A DNA stretch of 64,000 nt. Source: Snodgrassella alvi SCGC AB-598-O02 (lineage in GTDB: Bacteria; Pseudomonadota; Gammaproteobacteria; Burkholderiales; Neisseriaceae). Both the position numbers and the translations under genes were made by a program. The stretch spans positions 1 to 64,000 of the forward strand of contig JAIL01000256.1 of assembly GCA_000725195.1 (NCBI GenBank), in the 5' to 3' direction. Below, in pieces: positions 9,660 through 23,433 of this stretch (position 1 is its first letter; every line of letters starts with the position of its first letter). The notes beneath the pieces are model-generated. The model saw only the letters and a program-made list of their open reading frames with translations, did not search any database and had not been told where the DNA came from.

Positions 9660-9764
9660 TTAAACTGTCAAATCAGAAAGCCTTAATCTCAGTAATGTTG
9701 TATCTTCTTTCAGTAAGCTTTATATCATCTCAACCTTTGTTCTTCACAAAGTCCTTCAAATGAT

Positions 9765-12655
<2,891 letters not shown>

Positions 12656-12880
12656 TATCATTTCAAGAACCTCTTGACTTCGTCAGTCCACCGTTGACTA
12701 GTGGGCCTGACTTAAGGTCTTTACTCTCATAAAGCTTACTGCTTTGGTTGTCTGAACAACGCCTTTTGTGTTCGTTGTTCAGCGATACAATCATCACCCA
12801 ATTCTTGCAGCACTTCTCTTCTTCTGTTTCCAGAATCAGTTCTATGCTCCAATCTTTGTTTGTTGATTTCGGCTTTCCAA

Positions 12881-12893
12881 TTTGTTAAAGATC
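12881..12893 (-). promoter_or_regulatory. boxA-like antitermination element in the 16S-23S spacer
   Basis: On the minus strand GATCTTTAACAAA resembles boxA (consensus GCTCTTTAACAA), the NusB/S10 site of rRNA antitermination. It lies between tRNA-Ala and 23S, the usual place for a second boxA. Confidence 0.6.
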
Positions 12894-12975
12894 GATGCGT
12901 TACTTCGCAAATTAAAATCAGCTCTCTCAAACTGCCTTTAATTTCCAAAGTATTGACTTTTACTATGCTATCTCG

Positions 12976-13051
12976 TGGTGGAGGCAAACGGGATCGAACC
13001 GATGACCCCCTGCTTGCAAAGCAGGTGCTCTACCAACTGAGCTATGCCCCC
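12976..13051 (-). tRNA. tRNA-Ala (anticodon TGC)
   Basis: A 76-nt cloverleaf on the minus strand beginning GGGGGCATAGCTCAGTTGG and ending with encoded CCA. The anticodon loop reads CTTTGCAAG, giving anticodon TGC. It lies in the 16S-23S spacer next to tRNA-Ile, as in most proteobacterial rRNA operons. Confidence 0.97.
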
Positions 13052-13066
13052 GTGTCCTGCTTCTCT

Positions 13067-13143
<77 letters not shown>

Positions 13144-13221
13144 AGTTCTTGCTGTCTTCTTCTCGCATCTTTATTTCAGTTTACCGATAAGTGTGAATGC
13201 GAATAACCCTCTTCTTTTCTC

Positions 13222-14764
<1,543 letters not shown>

Positions 14765-14903
14765 ATCTTAGCTTGTTGCAATCCCGAAGTTCCCTTCGAA
14801 ATCACTGGTCTGCTTCAAAGTTATTGACAAGTAAATGTTATTTATCTTGTCTCTCTGAATCAGTGTGAGGCTTACTCGCACTCACACTTATCGGTAATCT
14901 GTT

Positions 14904-14917
14904 TTGTTAAAGAGCGT
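14904..14917 (-). promoter_or_regulatory. boxA antitermination element in the rRNA leader
   Basis: On the minus strand ACGCTCTTTAACAA matches the boxA consensus GCTCTTTAACAA. It lies between the promoter and the 16S gene, the normal position for NusB/NusE-dependent antitermination. Confidence 0.75.
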
Positions 14918-14985
14918 TGCTTTTGACTGCGTTCTACTCTAAACTATTCGTTTATTTGGCGTCGCGTCATCAGCGAAGAAGGCGA

Positions 14986-15014
14986 ACTATACGCCCTTAG
15001 CTAATCCTTGTCAA
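14986..15014 (-). promoter_or_regulatory. rRNA operon promoter
   Basis: On the minus strand TTGACA (15009-15014) and TATAGT (14986-14991) are separated by exactly 17 bases. The -35 is a perfect consensus and the -10 differs at one base. It lies about 220 bp before the 16S 5' end. This is the strongest sigma-70 promoter I saw in the window, as expected for rRNA. Confidence 0.85.
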
Positions 15015-16028
15015 CTACTCCCGCACCTTATTTTTAAGCTTAACTGTCATACCCCTGTTCCTGCTGCGTTTTTTATCTCCTTTTTCTTCTTTTATAACTC
15101 TCTTCACTCTCGATTTCGACTTTTAGCAGTGACGATATTTGTTATTTGCTCGCGCTTTTCTTCACTTAAGCTCGTCAATGACAATGTGTGCAATGTTAAG
15201 GCTCCATATAAACAATGCTCCTCATCACTCAGTACCTGCCAATGGCGCATAATTGTATTTGTATTTCTTCTTTATTAACTGATAATGCAAGTCAGCTAGG
15301 CTACTTTATTATGGGTCGGTTTGCTGAACATTTTTTTTTACTGTTTGTGATGTGCTTATTTGATTAAAACATAAAATTTTTACTTTATACTCAAGCTGTG
15401 GTGTTCGATAGGTAGCTATTTCTTATTGTGGTATCAATAAGAAATATTTAAATTTTCCAGGTTATTGATTTTCAATGTGGTTCTCTAAAATATAGAATTC
15501 CTTGATATTATTTTTGTTCAGGATAACTATATTAATAGTCCGGTTATCAATTCAAGAAAACGATTACTTGCTTTTATATAGTATAAAATACTATCCGAAT
15601 ATTTCTGAGCTACTCATTTTCATCATGAAATTTAAAATCACAACTTTAGCTTAGTTTGATCTTGCTAGGAGCCTTTTTGGCTTCAGCAACTATTAATTTC
15701 CTTATAATGCAATTTAGTTCCGCTGCGATTACTTTAGTGATAGCCCCAAAAAACAAACTCCCTTATCGGCATTGGCAGGAATAGGCTATTGGATAGCCAT
15801 TTATATAATCATATAACCCGTATCTTAGGCTATTGCTGCTTAGTGTAGTTATAAACTTTGAAAAAATAACAACATACTAATTATTTTATATTTTCCCAAT
15901 ATTTTTAATAAGTTGAGTAATATTCAGTTGCTTACATCATTCATTAGTATTCAGAATTGAATATCCAGCCAGCACTTAGTTAACATCTTATTGCGAACAA
16001 GAATAATTTACATTAACATATAGTTCTT
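15015..16028. other. Spacer between rRNA promoter and tonB
   Basis: One kilobase without an intact gene. The first part is upstream DNA of the rRNA promoter. The middle holds a possible membrane-protein relic at 15625-15820, listed separately. No Fur box was found directly before tonB. Confidence 0.5.
15625..15820 (+). pseudogene. Possible decayed membrane-protein gene
   Basis: ATG 15625 opens MKFKITTLA then hits a stop; the adjacent frame continues with SLILLGAFLASATINFLIMQ and ITLVIAPKNKLPYRHWQE, and a third frame then reads TPLSALAGIGYWIAIYIII. The three pieces together look like a signal-anchored hydrophobic protein broken by two frameshifts. I do not recognise the family. The hydrophobic, low-complexity character makes chance a real alternative. 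Confidence 0.3.
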
Positions 16029-16814
16029 ATGGAAAACCAACAAAAAACTAATTTTTTGATTGTTGTCTTTGTACTAGTAATGCATGTTTTATTATTTTGG
16101 GCGGTATTTAAGGGGCAGCAAGTCAAATCTGATCAAAATATCACTCTGGATTTTGTTAATTTAGGGGTAAGCGAAGATAGTGCAGATTCTAATAATGTTT
16201 CTGATGAACCCAAAGCATCTCCACCTCCACCGCCTCCACCTAAATCCATTCCTCAGGTCAAACCAGTAACGCATGAACGTGCTCGTATTAAGCCGGCTGT
16301 TGCGTCAAAATCGGACAGCAATTTTAAGGTGCAACATGAGGAAAAAGCACCCAAAGATCGGCCTGTTATTACCGAAGAAAAACGGGTACCACCAACAGAT
16401 CCTAAACCCAACACTTCAGATATTTCGGATAAAAATAATCTGAAAGAAGGTAATCAAAATGACGGTAAATCTGGTGATTTGGGAAGGAAAAACAATGGAA
16501 ACCAAAATAATGGAAACCAAAATAGTGGCGAAATGAAAGTACCACGTGAATATCAAGGTGGTTACTTACCTGGTCTGAAACCAGTCTACCCTGCAGAGTC
16601 GATAGAAGCCGGTGAGCACGGTGTGGTTGGTATTTCTGTTTCAGTTGATGCTAATGGTAAAGCTGTGGATGTTAGAGTAGTAAAAAGCAGTGGATCTAGC
16701 CGTCTGGATCGTTCTGCACGTCAGGCAGTACAGCGACACCGCTTCAAACCAGCTACTCGTGGCGGTATACCTATTCCTTATAAATATACGTTTAATGTGA
16801 AATTTTCTTTATAA
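16029..16814 (+). CDS. tonB: Energy transducer TonB
   Basis: A 261-residue TonB. One N-terminal membrane anchor (about 9-28) is followed by a proline-rich stretch including seven consecutive-type prolines around residues 64-72, a long charged periplasmic linker with Asn/Gly-rich repeats (GNQNNGNQN, about 155-166), and a C-terminal TonB domain from about 175 that contains YPAESIEAGEHG, VSVDANGKAVDVRVVKSSG and the final FNVKFSL strand. It transmits the proton-motive force from ExbB-ExbD to outer-membrane receptors such as the one at 3779. It is the first gene of tonB-exbB-exbD on the plus strand. Confidence 0.95.
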   Translation: MENQQKTNFLIVVFVLVMHVLLFWAVFKGQQVKSDQNITLDFVNLGVSEDSADSNNVSDEPKASPPPPPPPKSIPQVKPVTHERARIKPAVASKSDSNFKVQHEEKAPKDRPVITEEKRVPPTDPKPNTSDISDKNNLKEGNQNDGKSGDLGRKNNGNQNNGNQNSGEMKVPREYQGGYLPGLKPVYPAESIEAGEHGVVGISVSVDANGKAVDVRVVKSSGSSRLDRSARQAVQRHRFKPATRGGIPIPYKYTFNVKFSL

Positions 16815-16893
16815 GTCTTAGGTAAATATGGTGGAGCTAGACTTAAGTTGGATAAATACTCAATTTAGTTAATTTTTGAAGGTAGTCATTTTT

Positions 16894-17559
16894 ATGGATG
16901 GTAATATTAGTTCTATTTATGCCCAAAGTGGCTGGATTTTGCTGACTGTTCTGGCAATTCTGGTGCTAATGAGCATAATGACCTGGGTTATAGCATTAAT
17001 ACGTTGTTTCAGTCTTTGGCGAGCTAAACGTGATAATCGTGAGGCTTTAGCCTGCTTTTCTTCTGCGGAAAGTCTAGCTGAAGTGAGTAGCAAGCTGGCA
17101 GATAATTCTTCACCAATAGCACTTTTGGCACGAGATGCTATTCAGGCAAAGCAGGATTACCATGACAAGGCTAATCGTTCTTTAGCTGCGGCTTTACCTT
17201 TCAATAAATATTTGGTTAGTCGCATACGCAATACTATGGAACAAATTATGCGTCGCTATGAAACAGGGCTGACGGTACTGGCATCTATTAGTTCCAGTGC
17301 ACCATTTATCGGTCTGTTTGGTACGGTTTGGGGAATTTATCATGCTCTGATCAATATTGGCCAAAGCGGGCAGATGAGTATTTCTGCAGTGGCAGGACCA
17401 ATTGGTGAGGCCTTAATTTCGACTGCAATTGGTTTGTTTGCAGCTATTCCTGCATTGCTATTCTACAATGGTCTGATTCGTGGCAAGAAAAATCTGGCTC
17501 GTGATCTGGATGGTTTTGCTCATGATTTACATGCACAATTATTAAATAATGGAGACTAG
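16894..17559 (+). CDS. exbB: Biopolymer transport protein ExbB
   Basis: A 221-residue MotA/TolQ/ExbB-family proton-channel protein with three membrane helices: one near the N-terminus (about 14-38) and two in the C-terminal half (about 130-155 and 170-195), the latter containing the conserved FIGLFGTVWGIYHAL and GPIGEALISTAIGL segments. It forms the inner-membrane motor with ExbD and drives TonB. The ATG at 16894 gives the expected start MDGNISSIYAQSGW; an in-frame TTG at 16876 would add six residues. A GAAGG site lies 11 bases upstream. exbD follows two bases after the stop, so translation is probably coupled. Confidence 0.94.
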   Translation: MDGNISSIYAQSGWILLTVLAILVLMSIMTWVIALIRCFSLWRAKRDNREALACFSSAESLAEVSSKLADNSSPIALLARDAIQAKQDYHDKANRSLAAALPFNKYLVSRIRNTMEQIMRRYETGLTVLASISSSAPFIGLFGTVWGIYHALINIGQSGQMSISAVAGPIGEALISTAIGLFAAIPALLFYNGLIRGKKNLARDLDGFAHDLHAQLLNNGD

Positions 17560-17561
17560 TC

Positions 17562-17972
17562 ATGGCTTTTGGTCATTTTGGTGATGATGAGGTACATGAA
17601 TCTGCAGAAATCAATGTGACGCCCTTGGTTGATGTGATGCTGGTATTATTGATTGTGTTCATGATTACGATGCCAGTTCTTACTCATTCTATCCCTTTGT
17701 CTTTACCGAAAGCAGCCAGCACCAATCAGGTTGAACCTAAAGCGCCTTTACGTCTCGCCATTGATGTGGACGGTAAATATATGCTGGGTGATCAGGCAAT
17801 GACTTTAGCGCAGTTACGTTCTCATTTAAGTTCAAACGTCCATAACAATCCCGATGTGGTACTGGCGATTGCTGCGGATAAACACGTTGCCTATGATCAT
17901 ATTGCGCAGGTATTAGCGGCCGCACGCGATGCTGGTTTGCTAAAGGTGGGTTTTATCACTGAAGATAAATAA
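17562..17972 (+). CDS. exbD: Biopolymer transport protein ExbD
   Basis: A 136-residue ExbD/TolR-type protein. The single N-terminal membrane helix contains the proton-carrying aspartate in PLVDVMLVLLIVFMIT (about D25), preceded by the charged cytoplasmic leader, and followed by a periplasmic domain (about 60-136). It works with ExbB and TonB in the inner membrane. Length and motif are standard. The gene begins two bases after exbB and ends the operon; no clear terminator hairpin follows. Confidence 0.94.
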   Translation: MAFGHFGDDEVHESAEINVTPLVDVMLVLLIVFMITMPVLTHSIPLSLPKAASTNQVEPKAPLRLAIDVDGKYMLGDQAMTLAQLRSHLSSNVHNNPDVVLAIAADKHVAYDHIAQVLAAARDAGLLKVGFITEDK

Positions 17973-18481
17973 TCATAGCTTTTGATTTCAGGTTGATAAC
18001 GTCAGTAGTTATGCAAAATATTGCTTTTTACTAAGCAATACTAATATGGATTGTTGCTGATAAAGACTTATGTTCAATATTATAATTGTCGTAACAATGT
18101 TGATACGAAAAGAAGAATACAATTGATATCGAAATGCTGCCAGTAGATTGTAGCTGTTAAAGAAAGAGAGGGAATAAGATTAAAGCGTAAATTAATGATT
18201 ATGTTTCCTGCTAAGAACAAAATTAAGTTAGCAGATCAATGAGTATCCAATATGGGAATATTTTTCATTTATATATATGAAAAAATAATCCTATCTAATT
18301 TACATCTTTAAAATTAAATATGTAACTGACCATAAACCATTAATTATTCTTATACAATTATATTCCTGTAGTAAAGATGGCTGGGGCGATGAAAGTATTT
18401 GGCACATGATTTGCCGGTAAAAAGCTATGTTAATCAGCGAATATTTTTCTATGTTTAATATTTTCTGCGCAATATAAGTAT
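17973..18481. other. AT-rich spacer
   Basis: About 500 bp between exbD and the converging membrane-protein gene. I see no gene, RNA or hairpin terminator that I can defend. Confidence 0.5.
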
Positions 18482-19495
18482 TTAAGACAAACTGGTGACA
18501 TTACGATGTGAAAATAGGTATTTTATGTATTTGAGTGCAAGAATGATTATCGTGCCAATGATATTGATTATTGTATAAGCTGAAATCCAGATGATAAACG
18601 GAAGAACAAGGTCATCGGTTGGTGAAACATGATTATACAGAGCAGGCAGCAGCACGCTTAAAGTTAGTAAATAATAAACAGAATAAAATGTTGTATAATT
18701 AAATAAATCCATACAAGAAGGTGCACAATTATCAGCTGAAAAAATTTGCAGAATCATTCGGATAAATACCAATAATAAAATGATAAAGGCAAAAAATAAG
18801 ATTAAAACACTAAAATGACTATCGGCGATGTCTATAATATTGAGTCCACTGCCCTTGCTACTTATTATATAATTTAATAGTAAGCAAATAATTAAATATA
18901 CTGGAACGAATATTAATAAAAATTGATTGCTCAATATTTGTTTATATAGATTATTTTCTATTATTTCTTTGTTTGCATTGAAGACATGTTGATGTACATT
19001 CTTATAAGAATGTCTGGTGATACCAAAATGTAATAATACCAATTTATTGAGTGCTTTGAGGATAATCAATATTAAACTAGCACATAAATTGACTGAAGCA
19101 TAGATAAAGACAGGAGAGCTTATATACCAATGAAAAGCATCTCCTAGTGGTATCCCCCAGTAAAAAGTATAAAAATTCAGCACCAAATAGCCAAGCATAT
19201 AGCCAAATAGTTCTGAAAATAATGGCGATTGATCGTAGCGTTCGGCATCCACTTGATACGGTATAAATATCTGCTTTATGGTGCGCATAAATACATACAG
19301 CAATGCGCAAGAACCAATCACTAAGGACAAATAAGTCAAAAAGAAGCAGATATGAAATAATATACCATTATAATGATTAGTCAGGAAAGGTATTTCTTTG
19401 GCTTTCCATACAAGGTGAAATACCATTAAGCAAATTAATGATATTTTTATTAAATTGCTGGTTGTCAAAATTATTTGATATTTTTTCTTTACCAT
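18482..19495 (-). CDS. Unrecognised multi-pass membrane protein
   Basis: A 337-residue protein I cannot assign to a family. It has about eight hydrophobic segments: around 12-28, 45-68, 92-112, 125-148, 190-212, 227-250, 268-290 and 297-322, separated by short loops; the longest soluble part (about 150-188) is charged and rich in His and Asn (KNVHQHVFNANKEIIENN). There is no signal-peptide cleavage site and no recognisable transport or catalytic motif. The paired layout of four plus four helices with similar spacing could reflect an internal duplication, but I cannot show this by eye. It is isolated, flanked by 500-1000 bp spacers on both sides. Codon use is AT-rich like the spacers. Confidence 0.7.
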   Translation of the reverse strand: MVKKKYQIILTTSNLIKISLICLMVFHLVWKAKEIPFLTNHYNGILFHICFFLTYLSLVIGSCALLYVFMRTIKQIFIPYQVDAERYDQSPLFSELFGYMLGYLVLNFYTFYWGIPLGDAFHWYISSPVFIYASVNLCASLILIILKALNKLVLLHFGITRHSYKNVHQHVFNANKEIIENNLYKQILSNQFLLIFVPVYLIICLLLNYIISSKGSGLNIIDIADSHFSVLILFFAFIILLLVFIRMILQIFSADNCAPSCMDLFNYTTFYSVYYLLTLSVLLPALYNHVSPTDDLVLPFIIWISAYTIINIIGTIIILALKYIKYLFSHRNVTSLS

Positions 19496-20494
19496 CTATT
19501 CTGAATCCTTCTGCTTAATTAGGATATTTTTTCAATGCATTCATGTGACTAACATACATAATTATTAATTAGACATAATATTCATCAGTTTGATAATGGT
19601 AATTCAGCATGATTCAAAACTATTGTCTATTCTCTCGAATAATGCAATATTATTCTGTTACTACAGTTTATTTTACCGGTAAGATTTATTAATTTGCTAA
19701 TTGAATGATCATGATTCATTTCTATAACCCATAGACTGTGATTTAATCACTGCAAAACACATAAGTGAATGAATGCACAGGTTTAGTCTATTCTGAGCAG
19801 TCATTACCAGAGAAATTTTAACATTAAACACTGATGCAGATTACAAAGCTTTTGTTTTTTTGATGTTTTTGAATAATAACTCTGATTGTCAGTTTGTATT
19901 TTAATTAAAAAAATGAGGAAATCCTGGTTTCTATTTCTAGTCATATCAATAACCGAAAAGCGTTTCTTCACTATAGACTTGAATAATACAAATTTTGAAT
20001 GAAAATGTTCTATTAGGATTGAAATTGAGTGAGACTAAGTACTATAGGGTTTGATTGATAAAAATTTTTGATAGTTTAATTTATTAATAGCCGGGATAAG
20101 CGCAAATATGGATGTTTCAACTACTGATAAATATTTGAGCAGATAGCAAATTTGATTTTGTCTATATTTTTCAGAGAGGAGACCAAAATTTAAAAGGTAG
20201 CTAATAACTAATAATAGCAAAAGACATTGGTAACGGTATTGGCTCATTGGCTAGAATCTATACTATTCTGCCATTATGATAACCAATTTTTCAATTTTAT
20301 TTTCTTTTATATTAAGAATGATATTGGATCTTTTTTACCAGATATTTTGATCACTAAAAAATAGCTCAATAGTGAGTCTATCACTGTTAATTTTATATCA
20401 ATTTATCTCAAGATACGATCTTATATCAACGATAGGTATAAAACCGTATCTGTAAACCAATTAATATATCATTTTTGAGTCAGTCTCAGTCAAT
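19496..20494. other. Gene-poor spacer
   Basis: About 1 kb of AT-rich DNA upstream of the membrane protein and downstream of lpxA. The only candidate is a 70-codon minus-strand frame at 20035-20247 (MSQYRYQCLLLLLVISYLLN), with no ribosome-binding site that I can defend, so I do not call it as a gene. Confidence 0.5.
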
Positions 20495-21271
20495 TTAGCG
20501 AATGACACCACGAGTAGATTGTTTAAAGAATTCTTTAAATACCTGTAATTCCGGTGCACTATCGGCTTCGGCAATAATTTTAGCCTGAGCATCGCTATAG
20601 TTTAAGCCCTGCCGATAGAGAATTTTGTATAAACGCTTGATGTTATTGATTTGTTCTGGCGTAAAGTGATGGCGACGTAAACCCTCTGTATTGAGTCCTG
20701 CCGGTTCTGCCCGATAGCCGGCAGCCATTACATATGGTGGTACATCTTTATGTACACCAGCAGCAAAAGCTGTCATGGCATAGTCGCCGATGATACAGAA
20801 TTGATGTACTAGTGAAAAGCCACCGAGTAAGACATAATCACCAATGACGACATGACCAGCCAAAGAAGCATTATTGGCAAAAATTGTGTGGCTGCCCACA
20901 ACGCAATCATGTGCTAAGTGCACATAGGCCATAATCCAATTGTCATCACCTATGCGCGTTTCACCGATACCGGTTACAGTACCGGTATTAAAAGTGGTGA
21001 ATTCTCGAATAGTGTTGTTATTGCCAATGATCAGTTTTGTTGGTTCATCACGATATTTTTTGTCTTGCGGGATTGCGCCTAATGAAGCAAATTGAAATAT
21101 GCGATTATTACTACCGATTGTGGTATGTCCGTCAATAACGACATGCGGTCCTATTTCGGTATTGCTATCGATCTGTACATTAGGACCTATGACGGTATAG
21201 GCACCCACAGAGACGCTACTATCCAGTTCTGCTTTGGGATCAATAATGGCTGTGGGGTGGATCTTTGTCAT
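20495..21271 (-). CDS. lpxA: UDP-N-acetylglucosamine acyltransferase LpxA
   Basis: A 258-residue left-handed beta-helix acyltransferase catalysing the first step of lipid A synthesis (transfer of a hydroxyacyl group from ACP to UDP-GlcNAc). Hexapeptide repeats run from residue 6 to about 185 (for example [17 protein letters not shown]). The catalytic histidine is H121 in [12 protein letters not shown]-terminal helical part follows from about 195 ([19 protein letters not shown]). Length matches the family. It is the last gene of the lpxD-fabZ-lpxA group; lpxB, which often follows, is not next to it here. Confidence 0.96.
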   Translation of the reverse strand: MTKIHPTAIIDPKAELDSSVSVGAYTVIGPNVQIDSNTEIGPHVVIDGHTTIGSNNRIFQFASLGAIPQDKKYRDEPTKLIIGNNNTIREFTTFNTGTVTGIGETRIGDDNWIMAYVHLAHDCVVGSHTIFANNASLAGHVVIGDYVLLGGFSLVHQFCIIGDYAMTAFAAGVHKDVPPYVMAAGYRAEPAGLNTEGLRRHHFTPEQINNIKRLYKILYRQGLNYSDAQAKIIAEADSAPELQVFKEFFKQSTRGVIR

Positions 21272-21373
21272 GTATATTTCCTGCAGTTTTTCTGTCTGAC
21301 AAGCCAGTTATTTACTGTTAATCTGGTTTTGAAAATAGTATGGATGGAGTATTTGCTATACCTGATAGAAAAA

Positions 21374-21832
21374 CTATTTTTCCACCTGACGTTTGGCACA
21401 CATAATTTCGGCTTCTGCTGCAATTTGTCCGTCTACTAAGGCAACAGCTTTAAATTTACCGATACCACGTTTGTTGGCTAATAACTGAACTTCAAATTTC
21501 AACTGGTCTCCAGGAATTACCTGCCGTTTGAAACGAGCATTATCAATACCAACAAAGAAGTAAATTTCATCATCTGCACGACCACCGTGGCTTAAAATAG
21601 CTAATGTGCCACAGGCTTGTGCCATTGCTTCGATAATTAATACACCGGGCATAACCGGAAAGCCGGGGAAATGTCCCTGAAAAAAAGGTTCGTTGGCTGT
21701 GACATTTTTAATGGCCGTTAAAGTCAGTGCTTCAGTATCATAAGCTGTCACCCGATCTATTAATAAAAACGGATAACGGTGTGGAAGTAATTTTTGTAAG
21801 GTACGAACATCTATGGGTAAAGACAAATCCAT
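21374..21832 (-). CDS. fabZ: 3-hydroxyacyl-ACP dehydratase FabZ
   Basis: A 152-residue hot-dog-fold dehydratase of fatty-acid elongation. The catalytic pair is H54 in [14 protein letters not shown] and E68 in LIIEAMAQ. The conserved [14 protein letters not shown] precedes it. It acts on 3-hydroxyacyl-ACP, the same pool used by LpxA and LpxD, which explains its place between them. The gene lies 4 bp after lpxD and about 100 bp before lpxA. Confidence 0.96.
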   Translation of the reverse strand: MDLSLPIDVRTLQKLLPHRYPFLLIDRVTAYDTEALTLTAIKNVTANEPFFQGHFPGFPVMPGVLIIEAMAQACGTLAILSHGGRADDEIYFFVGIDNARFKRQVIPGDQLKFEVQLLANKRGIGKFKAVALVDGQIAAEAEIMCAKRQVEK

Positions 21833-21836
21833 TATT

Positions 21837-22898
21837 TTAATCCTGAGGGTTTGATAAGTGGCTGGTTAACTGAGCCAATTGCTGTTCCAATTCTTTTATT
21901 TTCTGATTCATTTCATGCAGATGCCGAATATGAACTGCGTTTTTTACCCAGTCATTGTGCTTCTGTAAGGGGAAAATAGATGCATAATGGCCACTTTCTT
22001 TAATACTGTGGCTGACGGCAGTAGCGGCACCAATGGTAGTTTTGGGCGGAATAGTCAAATGACCACCAATCATCGCTGCGCCACCAATAACTGAATGAGC
22101 ACCCACTTCGGTGCTTCCGGCAATGCCGGTACAGGCCACAATGGCAACATGGGCTCCGATTTTGCCATTATGACCAATCATTACCTGATTATCAATTTTA
22201 GCATCATCTTCTATTATGGTGTTTTCGATAGCGCCACGGTCGATAGTGGTATTGGCACCGATTTCTACATCGTTACCCAGTATCACCGATCCTGTCTGAG
22301 GTATTTTAAACCATTGGTTATTCTGCTTATCCCATGCCAGTCCGAAACCATCCGCTCCGATAACACAACCTGAATGCAATTCGACGCGATCGCCCAGCTG
22401 GCAACCGAGATAGATGGTGACGTTAGCATGAATAAGGCAATCTTGTCCTACGATACAATCTTCTTCAATAACGGTACCCGCCAGTATGCGCGTGTTATCT
22501 TTGATAATTGTTCGTTCACCAATAACTACATGAGCACCAATTTCACAGCTGGTGGCAATTTGCGCACTTGGAGCAATACTTGCAGTGGGATGTATGCCTG
22601 CCTGAGACAGCTGACGAGGATGAAACAAGCGAGCAACACGAGCAAAATATAGGTAGGGATCATCGGTCACAATCAGGGTACGACCAGATAATATATCCGC
22701 TGATTTTTCGCTAACAATGAGGACACCTGCCCGACTGGTTTGTGCTTCATGGCGTAAACGCGGATTGCTTAAAAAGCTAATATCGTTTAATTGTGCTTGT
22801 TGCAGTGAGGTAATATTGGTGATGAGAACATCATCACCACGTAATTCGCCACCAAGTTGTTGCACCAGTGCCGTTGCTGTGATCTGGTTTACCGCCAT
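21837..22898 (-). CDS. lpxD: UDP-3-O-acylglucosamine N-acyltransferase LpxD
   Basis: A 353-residue acyltransferase adding the second acyl chain in lipid A synthesis. An N-terminal uridine-binding domain (about 1-100) precedes hexapeptide repeats (about 105-320), and a C-terminal helix ([14 protein letters not shown]) follows. The expected catalytic histidine is in [12 protein letters not shown]. The length is slightly above the usual 340-350. It starts 9 bases after the ompH stop and runs into fabZ. Confidence 0.96.
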   Translation of the reverse strand: MAVNQITATALVQQLGGELRGDDVLITNITSLQQAQLNDISFLSNPRLRHEAQTSRAGVLIVSEKSADILSGRTLIVTDDPYLYFARVARLFHPRQLSQAGIHPTASIAPSAQIATSCEIGAHVVIGERTIIKDNTRILAGTVIEEDCIVGQDCLIHANVTIYLGCQLGDRVELHSGCVIGADGFGLAWDKQNNQWFKIPQTGSVILGNDVEIGANTTIDRGAIENTIIEDDAKIDNQVMIGHNGKIGAHVAIVACTGIAGSTEVGAHSVIGGAAMIGGHLTIPPKTTIGAATAVSHSIKESGHYASIFPLQKHNDWVKNAVHIRHLHEMNQKIKELEQQLAQLTSHLSNPQD

Positions 22899-22907
22899 AT
22901 TAATACC

Positions 22908-23423
22908 TTATTGCTTCTGTGCATTTAATGCTTTGATAACCGCATCAGTAATATCAAATTTACTGTTTACAAAAATAGCATCTTGAATAATTAGGTCATA
23001 GCCTTCTTTGCGCGCCAGATCAACAATAACTCTATTTGCATTTTGTTGTAATGAGGCAAATTCTTCATTACGTCGAAGATTGTAATCTTCGGCCAGTTGT
23101 GCAGCTGCTTCTTTATAGCGCTGATCCATTTCCAGCATTTGCTTAATTTTGGCCTCTCGCTGATTGGACGGGATTTTACCTGATTCAATAGCTTCTTTCA
23201 GTTTCAGCCCTTCATTCTGCATGACCTGAAGTTTTTTCTGGCGGGAACTGAACTCTTTATCGAGTTGTTTTTGAATCGACTGTGCCTGTATAGATTGCTG
23301 ATATACGCGACTGGTATCAATAAATCCCAGCTTTTGTATACTCTCTGCCCAAGTAAAACCACAGAAGAGAGTGGTAATAGCAAATACAAATGCAATTTTT
23401 TTAAGCATTAATTTTGTCCTCAT
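22908..23423 (-). CDS. skp: Periplasmic chaperone Skp/OmpH
   Basis: A 171-residue OmpH/Skp-family chaperone that holds unfolded outer-membrane proteins in the periplasm. Residues 1-26 form a signal peptide ending FTWA. The mature protein begins with the strand KLGFIDTSRVYQ, then a long coiled-coil-forming charged region (about 45-125) and a C-terminal strand motif (YDLIIQDAIFVN). Length and layout are standard. It lies between bamA (10-bp gap) and lpxD, the classical order. Confidence 0.94.
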   Translation of the reverse strand: MRTKLMLKKIAFVFAITTLFCGFTWAESIQKLGFIDTSRVYQQSIQAQSIQKQLDKEFSSRQKKLQVMQNEGLKLKEAIESGKIPSNQREAKIKQMLEMDQRYKEAAAQLAEDYNLRRNEEFASLQQNANRVIVDLARKEGYDLIIQDAIFVNSKFDITDAVIKALNAQKQ

Positions 23424-23433
23424 CTAACAGCGA

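Noticed and set aside
20035..20247. 70-codon minus-strand frame with a hydrophobic start
   Set aside because: No conserved pattern and no supporting ribosome-binding site; possibly a real small membrane protein but I cannot support it.
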